In this document: positions 25,441-32,772 of the stretch, piece by piece
Position numbering within the stretch: position 1 is the stretch's first letter
Layout: each line of letters opens with the position of its first letter
Assembly (NCBI GenBank): GCA_020634795.1
Contig: JACKAZ010000002.1
Span: 124,001 to 188,000 of the forward strand
DNA: 64,000 bases
Source: Ardenticatenales bacterium
GTDB lineage: Bacteria > Chloroflexota > Anaerolineae > Ardenticatenales > Ardenticatenaceae
Direction: 5' to 3'
The notes under the pieces: generated by a model
Databases searched by the model: none
The model's input: the letters and a program-made list of their open reading frames with translations, nothing else
What the model was told of the DNA's origin: nothing
Program-made: the position numbers and the translations under genes

Positions 25441-26318
25441 GGCACTCTCCCACCCTGCACCGTGGGTGGCCCCGGTGGCGCATCCCCCTGATGCTAGCCC
25501 CCGCGCTGTCGGTGGTGCTGCTGCTCTTTGGCAGCGGCTTGCTGCTGGCCGTGCTACAAAGTTTCGGCTACCTGCCCTTCATTGGTCGCACCACATTGAC
25601 GCTCGACGCCTACCGCGATCTGCTGGGCAGTCGCGCCTTCTACCAGTCATTGGGAATTTCGCTGTGGGTCGCCGGAGTGTCGACCTTGCTCGCCACGCTG
25701 TTGGGCCTTGCCGTTGCCTTGCTGTTGCGGCGCCCCTTCAGCGGACGGCGCAGGGCGCTCTTTCTCTTTCAGCTCAATCTCCCGATTCCGCATCTGGTGG
25801 GGGGCGTCGGAATCTTGCTGCTGCTGGGCCAGAGCGGTCTGCTGGCGCGGGCCGCCTATGCCGTGGGACTCATCGCGCAACCCGCCGATTTCCCCGCACT
25901 GATCTACGACCGTTTCGCGATCGGCATCATCGCCGAGTACCTCTGGAAGGAGACGGTCTTCATGGCGCTGGTGCTGCTGGGGGCGCTGCGGACCATCGGC
26001 GACGAGTGGGAACAGGCCGCCGCCACGTTGGGTGCCAGCGCGTGGCAGCGCTTTCGCCATGTGCTGCTGCCCCTGCTCCGACCGTCGCTGCGCGCCGCCT
26101 CGATTCTGATCTTCGCCTTCTCCTTTGGCGCTTTCGAGATCCCCTACCTGTTGGGGCAACGGTTTCCCTCGGCTCTACCCGTCGTCGCCTATCGACGGTA
26201 TACCGACGTCGATCTCGCAGCCCGCGCCGAGGCGATGGCCATCGCGGTGATGCTGTCGCTGGTCAGCCTGGTGCTGATCGTGATCTACGGACGGTGGACG
26301 ACGAGGGCTGCGGTGTAG
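25437..26318 (+). CDS. ABC transporter permease, first YnjC-like half
   Basis: A 293-residue inner-membrane permease with about six helices. The EAA loop region LGASAWQRFRHVLLPLLRPSL is the ATPase contact site of MetI-type permeases. GTG 25437 overlaps the TGA of the binding-protein gene (GTGA); GTG 25413 is an alternative start eight codons earlier. E. coli YnjC carries two such permease halves in one chain; here the halves are separate genes. The second half starts at 27304 after an unrelated membrane-protein gene. Confidence 0.87.
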   Translation: MRHSPTLHRGWPRWRIPLMLAPALSVVLLLFGSGLLLAVLQSFGYLPFIGRTTLTLDAYRDLLGSRAFYQSLGISLWVAGVSTLLATLLGLAVALLLRRPFSGRRRALFLFQLNLPIPHLVGGVGILLLLGQSGLLARAAYAVGLIAQPADFPALIYDRFAIGIIAEYLWKETVFMALVLLGALRTIGDEWEQAAATLGASAWQRFRHVLLPLLRPSLRAASILIFAFSFGAFEIPYLLGQRFPSALPVVAYRRYTDVDLAARAEAMAIAVMLSLVSLVLIVIYGRWTTRAAV

Positions 26319-26398
26319 GGCGTGGCGGTTGGCGGGGATCGGGGTGGTGAGAAGGGGTGTTTGGGCGTTTGAGGACGAGGTTGAGATAGTGCAGGAGC

Positions 26399-26490
26399 GC
26401 GTTGGGTGGTGCATGGTGCATGGGGGGGCATGGTGCATGGTGCATGGTGCATGGGGGGGCATGGTGCATGGGGGGGCCATCGTGCATGGG
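26399..26490. repeat. GGTGCAT/GGGGGGCAT tandem repeat block
   Basis: About ten units of 7 to 9 bases (GGTGCAT and GGGGGGCAT) alternate. Read on the minus strand they are ATGCACC and ATGCCCCCC, the same words as in the copies at 124-140, 22505-22535 and 37757-37790. The block lies inside the ynj-like gene run. Confidence 0.85.
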
Positions 26491-26554
26491 AATCAGCGCG
26501 GTCACCCAGACCGGTCAGGCACAAGGGCGGCACGGTAACACGATTGCCTCCATC

Positions 26555-26722
26555 GCCCCATTCGCCAGTCGCCAAGTTCAGTGCGTCCGAGTCCCATCCA
26601 CGCGAGAAGAGTGACGCGCTCAGAGACAGACGCCCATCACCCTATTCGCCAGTGGCAAGGTTCAGTGCGTCTGAATCCCATCCACGCGAGAAGAGTGACG
26701 CGCTCAGAAACAAACCACCATC
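26555..26722. repeat. 84-bp tandem duplication
   Basis: Two adjacent copies with a period of 84 bases share TTCGCCAGT, TTCAGTGCGTC and CCATCCACGCGAGAAGAG followed by TGACGCGCTCAGA. A diverged relative (TCCGAATCCTATC, AGCGTCAGGCGCTCA) lies at about 31895-31932, so the unit is itself a dispersed element. No ORF. Confidence 0.75.
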
Positions 26723-26728
26723 AATCAG

Positions 26729-27307
26729 ATGCAAACCTATTCTCATTTCATAATCACGGCGGGGCTAAAGCGGGTGGCGGCGCGACGGCGCTGGCTGCCG
26801 GTGCGGGGTCGCGCGTTCTTGCTCGGCTCGGTGCTGCCCGACCTGCCATTGCTGCTATTGACGCTCTGGTATTTCGCGGACATCCGCTGGCTCCGTCCTG
26901 AAATGGCCGACGCCCAGTTGTTTGGGGCGTGGTACGACGATCTCTTCTTCAACAATCTACTCTGGATCGTCAGCCACAATCTCTTTCACGCCCCGCTCAT
27001 CATTCTGTCGCTCGGGCTGATCGGATGGCGGGGCTGGAAGCAAGGGCGCGGGTGGGGGTTGGCGCTTCTCTGGTTCGCGATGGGTTGTGGCCTGCATTCG
27101 CTGATCGACATTTTCACCCATCATCACGACGGGCCGTTGTTGCTCTTCCCGTTCGATCTCTCTCTACGGTTCCAAAGCCCGGTTTCCTACTGGGATCCGC
27201 GCCACTACGGTCGGCTATTCGCGCCGCTGGAACATCTGCTGGACGTGGTGCTTTTGCTCTGGCTCTGGCGATCACGATCAACGGCGGAAAGCGGTCAGGT
27301 CGCATGA
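26729..27307 (+). CDS. Membrane metal-dependent hydrolase-like protein (YdjM/DUF457-type)
   Basis: A 192-residue polytopic protein. His-rich segments sit at helix ends: MQTYSHFIITAG at the start, LLGSVLPDLPLL, SHNLFHAPLI and HSLIDIFTHHHDGPLLLFPF. This arrangement of His and Asp residues in membrane helices matches the LexA-regulated YdjM/DUF457 family of putative membrane-bound metal-dependent hydrolases. It is translationally coupled to the next permease gene (ATGA overlap at 27304-27307), so it is co-expressed with the importer, although such a gene is not part of known YnjBCD systems. Its biochemical role is unknown. Confidence 0.72.
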   Translation: MQTYSHFIITAGLKRVAARRRWLPVRGRAFLLGSVLPDLPLLLLTLWYFADIRWLRPEMADAQLFGAWYDDLFFNNLLWIVSHNLFHAPLIILSLGLIGWRGWKQGRGWGLALLWFAMGCGLHSLIDIFTHHHDGPLLLFPFDLSLRFQSPVSYWDPRHYGRLFAPLEHLLDVVLLLWLWRSRSTAESGQVA

Positions 27308-28113
27308 GCGATTTCCTTCGGCGTGTACTCATCGGGGCGCTGCTCGTTACGTTGCTGATGCCGCTCTTGCCGCTCTTGCTGTGGGCCTTTGGCAGCGCGT
27401 GGTTTTTCCCCGATCTGTTGCCCCCCGAATGGAGCCTGCGCGCGTGGCGCTACGTCCTAACTCCCCAAGCGCGCGTCGGCCAAGCGCTCATCAACAGCAT
27501 CCTGATTGGTTTGCTGACGACGATCTTCTCGTTGCTGGTGGGGCTACCGGCGGGCCGTGCGCTGGCGCTCTACGACTTTCGGGGCAAGCGGCTGATCGAG
27601 CTACTCTTGTTGGCGCCAACGATCGTGCCGCTTTTGGCCGTGGCGATGGGGATTCACATCGCCTTCCTTCGCTACGGCTTGGCCGATACCCTACTCGGCG
27701 TTGTCTTCGTTCACTTGGTCCCTACCACGCCCTACACCGTTCTGATCCTTGCTGCGACCTTCGCCCGCTACAATGTGGACTTCGAAGCCCAAGCGCGGAC
27801 GCTCGGTGCCAGCGCGTGGCAATCGCTCCGCTTCGTGATGTGGCCGCTGGTTCGGGGCGGCGTGGCCGTGGCGGCGCTCTTCGCCTTCCTCATTTCGTGG
27901 AGTCAATATCTGCTGACGCTGCTGATCGGCGGCGGGCGAGTGATGACCCTGCCAGTTCAGCTCTTCGCCTTCGCCACGGCGGGCGACCATGCCCTGACGG
28001 CGGCGCTGGCGCTGCTCTTGGTGATTCCAGCGCTTCTCACGCTGTTCGTCACTGCCCGCCTCCTGTCGGGGGAACGGGACAGTGCGGTCAGCGCAGTGGG
28101 GCATTGGGGATGA
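27304..28113 (+). CDS. ABC transporter permease, second YnjC-like half
   Basis: A 269-residue inner-membrane permease with six helices. LGASAWQSLRFVMWPLVRGG is the EAA-type loop and corresponds closely to the motif in the first permease. The ATG at 27304 overlaps the preceding stop, and its own stop overlaps the ATPase start (ATGA at 28110-28113), so the three genes are tightly coupled. The frame is open far upstream through the preceding gene, but those codons are a shadow. Confidence 0.88.
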   Translation: MSDFLRRVLIGALLVTLLMPLLPLLLWAFGSAWFFPDLLPPEWSLRAWRYVLTPQARVGQALINSILIGLLTTIFSLLVGLPAGRALALYDFRGKRLIELLLLAPTIVPLLAVAMGIHIAFLRYGLADTLLGVVFVHLVPTTPYTVLILAATFARYNVDFEAQARTLGASAWQSLRFVMWPLVRGGVAVAALFAFLISWSQYLLTLLIGGGRVMTLPVQLFAFATAGDHALTAALALLLVIPALLTLFVTARLLSGERDSAVSAVGHWG

Positions 28114-29168
28114 GTCACGTCACGCTGGATCGGCTCTCGCTGCGCTACATGGGTCAGCGGGCGCTGGCCCTCTCCGAGCTGAGCCTTGACATCCCAGCGG
28201 GCCGTGTTACCGCGCTGCTTGGCCCGTCCGGCTCCGGCAAAAGCACCACGCTCAAGCTGATCGCAGGGCTACTCACGCCAACGGCCGGGGATATTCGCTT
28301 CGATGGGCAGTCGGTGGTGACGTTGCCCCCCGAAAAGCGGGATGTCGCCATGGTCTTTCAGAATCATCTGCTTTTCCCCTTCCTCACCGTCGCGGAAAAC
28401 GTCGGCTTTGGGCTGAAGATGCGTGGCACCCCGCCCGACCAAATCCGCACACGGGTGGACGCGCTGCTGGACGTGGTACAACTACAGGGACTGGGCGAGC
28501 GGCGGCCCGAGGCGTTGTCCGGTGGGCAGGCGCAGCGGGTCGCCCTGGCACGGGCGCTGATCGTAGAGCCGCGCCTCTTGTTGTTGGACGAACCGCTTTC
28601 CAACCTCGACCGCCACCTGCGGGAGGAGATGCGCCAACTGATCCTTACGGTGCAGCAGGCCTACGGCATCACCACCATCATCGTGACCCACGATCAAGAA
28701 GAGGCGCTGCTGCTGGCCGAGCAGATCGCCCTCTTGCTGGATGGCGAGCTGGCCCAAGCGGGGGATGGGCAGACACTCTTCGAGCGACCTGCGTCGGTGG
28801 CGGTGGCTCGCTTCTTTGGGGGGCGCAACTTCTTGCCGGGGCAGCGGCGGGGGGCCGAGGTCACAACGGCGCTGGGCTGCTTCCGTCTTTGCGACGGCGG
28901 CGGGCCGCAGGGGGCCGTGACGCTCACGATTCGGCCGGAGCGACTACAGGTCGTGGCGCTTGAAGCGGCGTCGGACGCCAACCATCTGACTGCGACGATC
29001 TGCGACGCGAACTACCGGGGGAGCGATACGCGGCTCCGCTTGCAGCAAGGGGCTCATCATTTCGAGGCGGTTGTGCCCGCCGCCGACTTTGCGACGTGGC
29101 GAATCGGCCAAGCGGTGGCGCTCCACCTCCCCGCCGAGGCGTTGTGGGTGGTGGAAGGAGAGGGGTGA
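28110..29168 (+). CDS. ABC transporter ATP-binding protein, YnjD-like
   Basis: A 352-residue ATPase. Walker A is GPSGSGKSTT, the Q-loop region is VFQNHLLFPFLTV, the signature is LSGGQAQRVALARAL, Walker B is LLLLDEPLSNLD and the switch His lies in VTHDQEEALLLAE. A C-terminal TOBE-like domain starts at about 285 (VTLTIRPERLQV). It completes the binding protein-permease-permease-ATPase set begun at 24154. The ATG at 28110 is coupled to the permease stop; upstream open codons are shadow. Confidence 0.9.
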   Translation: MSHVTLDRLSLRYMGQRALALSELSLDIPAGRVTALLGPSGSGKSTTLKLIAGLLTPTAGDIRFDGQSVVTLPPEKRDVAMVFQNHLLFPFLTVAENVGFGLKMRGTPPDQIRTRVDALLDVVQLQGLGERRPEALSGGQAQRVALARALIVEPRLLLLDEPLSNLDRHLREEMRQLILTVQQAYGITTIIVTHDQEEALLLAEQIALLLDGELAQAGDGQTLFERPASVAVARFFGGRNFLPGQRRGAEVTTALGCFRLCDGGGPQGAVTLTIRPERLQVVALEAASDANHLTATICDANYRGSDTRLRLQQGAHHFEAVVPAADFATWRIGQAVALHLPAEALWVVEGEG

Positions 29169-29227
29169 ACCGAGCGGGTGTCTTCGCCTTGAGCGCTGGG
29201 GGCGCTGGGAAATCATCCTCCTCACCA

Positions 29228-29256
29228 TTGACAATGATGCTATGATGTAGGGTATG
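29228..29256 (+). promoter_or_regulatory. Candidate promoter of the toxin-antitoxin pair
   Basis: TTGACA at 29228-29233 is followed after 17 bases by GGTATG at 29251-29256. The -35 is perfect and the -10 poor. It lies about 40 bases before the UPF0175 start. Confidence 0.4.
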
Positions 29257-29293
29257 CAATGGGTGGCACGGAGGTCCCGGACAGAGGAATGGC

Positions 29294-29575
29294 ATGGCAT
29301 CAACTACATTAACTATTGAGCTGACGCAGGAATTATCTGACGCCCTCGCCGACGCGAGTTCCGAAATGGTGGTGGAACTGCTGGAATTGGGATTGCGTGA
29401 GCGCAGGATTGATCGGGCATTACGGCGTTTCGCCGAAGGTCACATCTCCTTCGGCGCGGCCGCAGAAATGGCTCAACTGAGTCATTCTGACTTTTCGCGA
29501 CATGCCTATGCCTTCGGTCTACAGCCCTTGACGAGCCGCCAGATGATGGCTGAAGAGGTCGGAGAAAACATTTGA
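29294..29575 (+). CDS. UPF0175 family protein, probable antitoxin
   Basis: A 93-residue protein. MASTTLTIELTQELSDAL, ELLELGLRERRIDRALRRF, HISFGAAAEMAQLSHSDF and a C-terminal helix match UPF0175, small helix-turn-helix proteins usually encoded immediately before a DUF3368 protein. It would bind the toxin and its own promoter. AGAGGAAT precedes the ATG. The stop overlaps the TTG start of the next gene. Confidence 0.87.
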   Translation: MASTTLTIELTQELSDALADASSEMVVELLELGLRERRIDRALRRFAEGHISFGAAAEMAQLSHSDFSRHAYAFGLQPLTSRQMMAEEVGENI

Positions 29576-30084
29576 TCGTATTGAGCAATGCTGGACCACT
29601 CATAGCATTGGCAAAACTTCGACGTCTTGATCTACTACAATCCCTCTTCGGGAAGATCGTCGTACCAGCCCCCGTCTATCACGAAGTCGTCATAATGGGC
29701 CGAGCGCAAGGGGCTGCGGATGCCTCTGTTGCCGCAAGGTTTCTTGATGCCGTAGAGTGGCGGCCCGTGACTGTCCCTTCCCCTCTTCTGGAACAGCAGC
29801 GCTTTCAGATACAGCTTGGCAGGGGCGAGCAGGCGGTGATTGCTCTGGCGATGACTGTTGAGCAGCCGTTACTCTTGTTAGACGATGAACTCGCGCGGAT
29901 CGAAGCTAGAAGACGGAATCTCAAGGTCAAGGGCACACTGGGGTGCATCGTCCAAGCCGTGCAACAGGGCCATCTTTCTGTCGATGAGGCCGATGCGCTC
30001 CTTCACGAGATCGCTGATAGGACGGATATTTGGATCAGCGGATCCTTATGTCAGCAAGTCCTCTCCTTGATCCGAAGTACGTAG
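29572..30084 (+). CDS. DUF3368 PIN-like protein, probable toxin
   Basis: A 170-residue PIN-superfamily protein, starting at TTG 29572 (GGAG at 29561-29564) and overlapping the antitoxin stop. IVLSNAGPLIALAKL corresponds to the first PIN strand; DUF3368 usually has Asp where this protein has Asn5, so one acidic metal ligand may be missing. GRGEQAVIALA and LLLLDDELARIEARR provide the other acidic residues. PIN toxins cleave RNA. The pair resembles VapBC-like type II systems. Base composition is slightly AT-richer than the flanks, consistent with a mobile TA module. Its stop abuts the stop of sufE. Confidence 0.85.
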   Translation: MIVLSNAGPLIALAKLRRLDLLQSLFGKIVVPAPVYHEVVIMGRAQGAADASVAARFLDAVEWRPVTVPSPLLEQQRFQIQLGRGEQAVIALAMTVEQPLLLLDDELARIEARRRNLKVKGTLGCIVQAVQQGHLSVDEADALLHEIADRTDIWISGSLCQQVLSLIRST

Positions 30085-30540
30085 CTACCCCACCCCCTCG
30101 CCGCCCTCCGCTGCGTGGCGCGCCGCTTGTCGCTGCATCGCGCCGAGCAAGGCGGTGAGTCCGCGCAGTCGCAGCGGTGACAGGACGTCGCCCAAGCCGA
30201 GCTTCTCATAGAGATTCAGCGGCACGGCGGCGATTTGCGCGGGCGTGGCGTTGTTCAGCCCCTCGTACAGGATCCCTGCAAACCCCCGCACGGTCGGCGC
30301 TTCGCGCGGCACGTCGATGAAATACACCACGTGGCCCTCTTGGTATTCGCTCTGCAGAAAGACGGGGCTTTGGCATTCGTGGACCTGCTCCATGCGCTCC
30401 CGCGCTGCTTGGAGCCGCGTGGGCAGATCGGGCAACCCCTCCGCAAATTCCAGCAGGTAGGCCAGCTTGTCTTGGCGGGGCGCGGTCGAGAATAGCTCAA
30501 CCACTTCGGCCAAGGCGTCGGGGTAGGCGGACGTTGTCAT
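30085..30540 (-). CDS. sufE: SufE-family cysteine desulfurase activator
   Basis: SufE accepts persulfide sulfur from SufS for Fe-S cluster assembly. The 151-residue product starts MTTSAYPDALAEVVELF and contains QDKLAYLLEFAEGLPDLP and VHECQSPVFL, where Cys56 aligns with the sulfur-accepting cysteine. GFAGILYEGLNNATPAQI is the conserved C-terminal helix pair. The ATG at 30540 is used; an in-frame start four codons upstream is possible. No sufS or sufBCD gene is in the window. Confidence 0.9.
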   Translation of the reverse strand: MTTSAYPDALAEVVELFSTAPRQDKLAYLLEFAEGLPDLPTRLQAARERMEQVHECQSPVFLQSEYQEGHVVYFIDVPREAPTVRGFAGILYEGLNNATPAQIAAVPLNLYEKLGLGDVLSPLRLRGLTALLGAMQRQAARHAAEGGEGVG

Positions 30541-30558
30541 GTCATCTCTCACTCTGCT

Positions 30559-31413
30559 CTATCGCAATCCAGCAAACAGATCGCTCCGTTGAATCGGCGC
30601 GGCGGGCTGCGCCTGCACGAAGGCTTCTTTGCCGAAGAACCCCTTCTGAATGAAGAGGGGCAACCGTCGTAAAAGCGGGTCACCGCCCCCCTGACTGGCG
30701 TGGGCGGCGCTGGCCGCCCGTTTGGTGGCCAACTGATCACGCACGTCGATGCGTGTCGTGATCTCTTCGTCCGCCGTGCCGAGTCGAGTCAGGTCGATAT
30801 CCCCATTGCGGCCGAAGCGGCTCGGGTCTTGGCGCAGCAGCCGAAGGAATCGGACCATCCGTTTCAGCCAACGGTCCGAGATCACGTTCCAGAACAGCCG
30901 CTCCGGCTGCCATGGCTCGGGGCCACTCTCTTGGCAAAATGCCCGATCCCCACTCCATTCCCACGCCAAATTCACGGCATGGTGAACCTTGATGTGATCG
31001 GGATGGTAATAGATACCGGTGGGATCGTGCGTGAGCAGCACTTGGGGGCGCAGCGTGCGGATCAGCGCCACGAGCCGACAGGCGACCTCGTCCAGCGACG
31101 CTTGGTAGAGCGAATCGGGATGGTGATTGGCGGGGCTGCCTTCCATCCCGCTGTCGCCGTAGCCCAGTTCGTGCATCGTCACGCCTAGGGCACGGCCCGC
31201 TGCGGCCAATTCTTGGCTGCGGCGCGCGGCCAAGGACGGGAAGCCGGTCAAGAAGGCGGCATCCGCCTCCCCCGCTGCCCCATCGGTGACGATGGCAACA
31301 TGGACGTCGATCCCTTCCGCCGCATAGCGGGCCAGCGTGCCCCCCGGCCCGAACGACTCGTCGTCGGGATGGGCGTAGAGGGCCAAGAGGGCGAGCGGCT
31401 GTCGCGCGCTCAC
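30559..31413 (-). CDS. PIG-L family deacetylase
   Basis: A zinc-dependent N-acetyl-sugar deacetylase of the PIG-L/MshB/BshB type. With the start at GTG 31413 the product is 284 residues and begins VSARQPLALLALYAHPDDES; HPDDE (residues 15-19) is the zinc and catalytic motif, and YHPDHIKVHHA provides the third His. GTG 31413 overlaps the TGA of the upstream small membrane protein, so coupling is likely; an ATG 22 codons earlier (31479) lies inside that small gene in another frame and is less likely. Substrate unknown: mycothiol-, bacillithiol- or LmbE-like roles are all possible. Confidence 0.87.
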   Translation of the reverse strand: MSARQPLALLALYAHPDDESFGPGGTLARYAAEGIDVHVAIVTDGAAGEADAAFLTGFPSLAARRSQELAAAGRALGVTMHELGYGDSGMEGSPANHHPDSLYQASLDEVACRLVALIRTLRPQVLLTHDPTGIYYHPDHIKVHHAVNLAWEWSGDRAFCQESGPEPWQPERLFWNVISDRWLKRMVRFLRLLRQDPSRFGRNGDIDLTRLGTADEEITTRIDVRDQLATKRAASAAHASQGGGDPLLRRLPLFIQKGFFGKEAFVQAQPAAPIQRSDLFAGLR

Positions 31414-31583
31414 TTCGGCGCGCCGTCGCGGGGTGCGGAAGGGCCGCGCTGGCGCAGGGGCTTGATCGCTTTTTCCCATGTCGCCATGGCAAAAAGCACG
31501 ACCGTGCCCACCATGACCACAAAGGCTGTGGCAAAAAGGAGGCCATATACAACATTCAGCAGCAGTGAAAAGAGACTATCCAC
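31410..31583 (-). CDS. 57-residue single-span membrane protein upstream of the PIG-L gene
   Basis: This small gene is easily missed. From GTG 31583 it encodes VDSLFSLLLNVVYGLLFATA, continues FVVMVGTVVLFAMATWEKAI and ends KPLRQRGPSAPRDGAPK. It thus has one long or two short hydrophobic segments and a basic cytoplasmic tail. AAGGA lies eight bases before the GTG, and the TGA overlaps the GTG start of the PIG-L gene by two bases. SD, membrane composition and stop/start coupling together make it a probable real gene. No family is recognised. Confidence 0.7.
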   Translation of the reverse strand: MDSLFSLLLNVVYGLLFATAFVVMVGTVVLFAMATWEKAIKPLRQRGPSAPRDGAPK

Positions 31584-31936
31584 CGGTCATATCCTTGGTA
31601 AACTCGTCGGAGTCGTGCGGTTGATCTATCATTCGTGCAGAAAATGGTAGTCAAAAGGGGGCGGGAAGGGTAGCGGGGAATGAGGTGGCAACTGCGCTTG
31701 CTGCTGGCTGTTGGGGCACTGATGAACGCAGAACGCAGAACCCTTCTCTTCGCTCAGGGCAAGCTCCGAACGCAGAACAACCCCTAAACTCCCAACGTTT
31801 GAACTCGAACAGCCCTATCCCCTTCGACGACTACAACCGCAGAGCGTTGAAACAATTCCCAACATCAGCCCATTATCCATTCGCCATGCCGCGCGTCCGA
31901 ATCCTATCAAAGCCACAAGCGTCAGGCGCTCACACG
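31584..31936. other. Spacer with GAACGCAG repeats and a CTCAGGGCAAGCTC element
   Basis: No gene is seen in this 350-base stretch. GAACGCAGAACGCAGAACCC (31724-31743) is an 8-base repeat, and CCTTC..TTCGCTCAGGGCAAGCTC (31742-31766) matches the element at 46091-46115. From about 31880 it resembles the 84-bp unit of 26555-26722. The frame upstream of ATG 31937 is open but has repeat composition. Confidence 0.55.
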
Positions 31937-32530
31937 ATGACCTCTACCAGCCGACCGGTCGATGCCAGCTTCCCGCTCCGCCCACTTCGCGGCTGGGGGC
32001 TGGTGGGCTGGCTGCTGGCCAACACGGTGGGCTTTGCGACGATGCAGCTCACGCTTTTGGCGTTGCTGGGCTATTTTGTGCAGGGCGAGCCGGTGGATGG
32101 CAAAACTGTTTGGGGCCTGCTGATGGTCTTGATCCTGGTGGGGCTGGCGGTCGCGGTGCCGCAGTGGCTGATCTTGCAATGGCGGCAGGCCAGCGGCCGA
32201 TCGTGGCTGTGGAGTGCCACCGTCGCCTGGTCGGTCGCCATCGCTTTGGTCCTTGCGCTTGCCACGCAGCTCTTTGGTTGGCAGCGCATTCCTGCGGGGG
32301 AAAGCACGGTAGGGAGCGCGTTGGTCTTGCTCTGTTTTGCGCTGGTGGGACTGGGTGCGGGCGTTGGCCAGGCGCTGCTGTTGCGCTGGCCAGCGCGCCG
32401 TCGCTGGCGCTGGGCCGCGATCAACGCGCTGGCGATGGTGGTCGCGGCCCCGGCCATGTTGATCTTCGTGGGGGGGCTGGGTTATGGCGTGGTGACAGCA
32501 TGGGCCATGCAGCGTTGGCGATGGCGCTAG
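31937..32530 (+). CDS. Hypothetical polytopic membrane protein
   Basis: A 197-residue protein with five to six hydrophobic helices: LVGWLLANTVGFATMQLTLL, TVWGLLMVLILVGLAVAVPQ, ATVAWSVAIALVLALATQLF, SALVLLCFALVGLGAGVGQA and AAINALAMVVAAPAMLIFVG. Loops are Arg- and Trp-rich (LQWRQASGRSWLW, WPARRRWRW). The ATG at 31937 is chosen because upstream open codons are repeat-derived. I recognise no family with confidence; it recalls hypothetical proteins with paired-helix repeats. Neighbours give no functional hint. Confidence 0.6.
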   Translation: MTSTSRPVDASFPLRPLRGWGLVGWLLANTVGFATMQLTLLALLGYFVQGEPVDGKTVWGLLMVLILVGLAVAVPQWLILQWRQASGRSWLWSATVAWSVAIALVLALATQLFGWQRIPAGESTVGSALVLLCFALVGLGAGVGQALLLRWPARRRWRWAAINALAMVVAAPAMLIFVGGLGYGVVTAWAMQRWRWR

Positions 32531-32691
32531 GCGCATTGAAGCCGCAAACGAGAAATGACTGTCAGGCACCCCTGTGCTACCGCGCCGATTCCGCAGGGGG
32601 CATCGGTAGCCTTGTCAACCCATGCACTACATTTTGAATCGCACGTATCGATTCTTGTCCCCCTCTGCCATATTCTTACAAAGCGGTAGGA

Positions 32692-32720
32692 TTGTCGGAT
32701 ATGGGAAAATCGGTTATGGT
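32692..32720 (+). promoter_or_regulatory. Candidate promoter of the LysM/protease gene
   Basis: TTGTCG at 32692-32697 and TATGGT at 32715-32720 are 17 bases apart. The leader before ATG 32773 is about 46 bases and ends with AAGGAG. Confidence 0.5.
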
Positions 32721-32772
32721 TAGACCGTTCGCGGTTGGATCATGTCGTACTCTCACTGTAAAGGAGTCAGCT

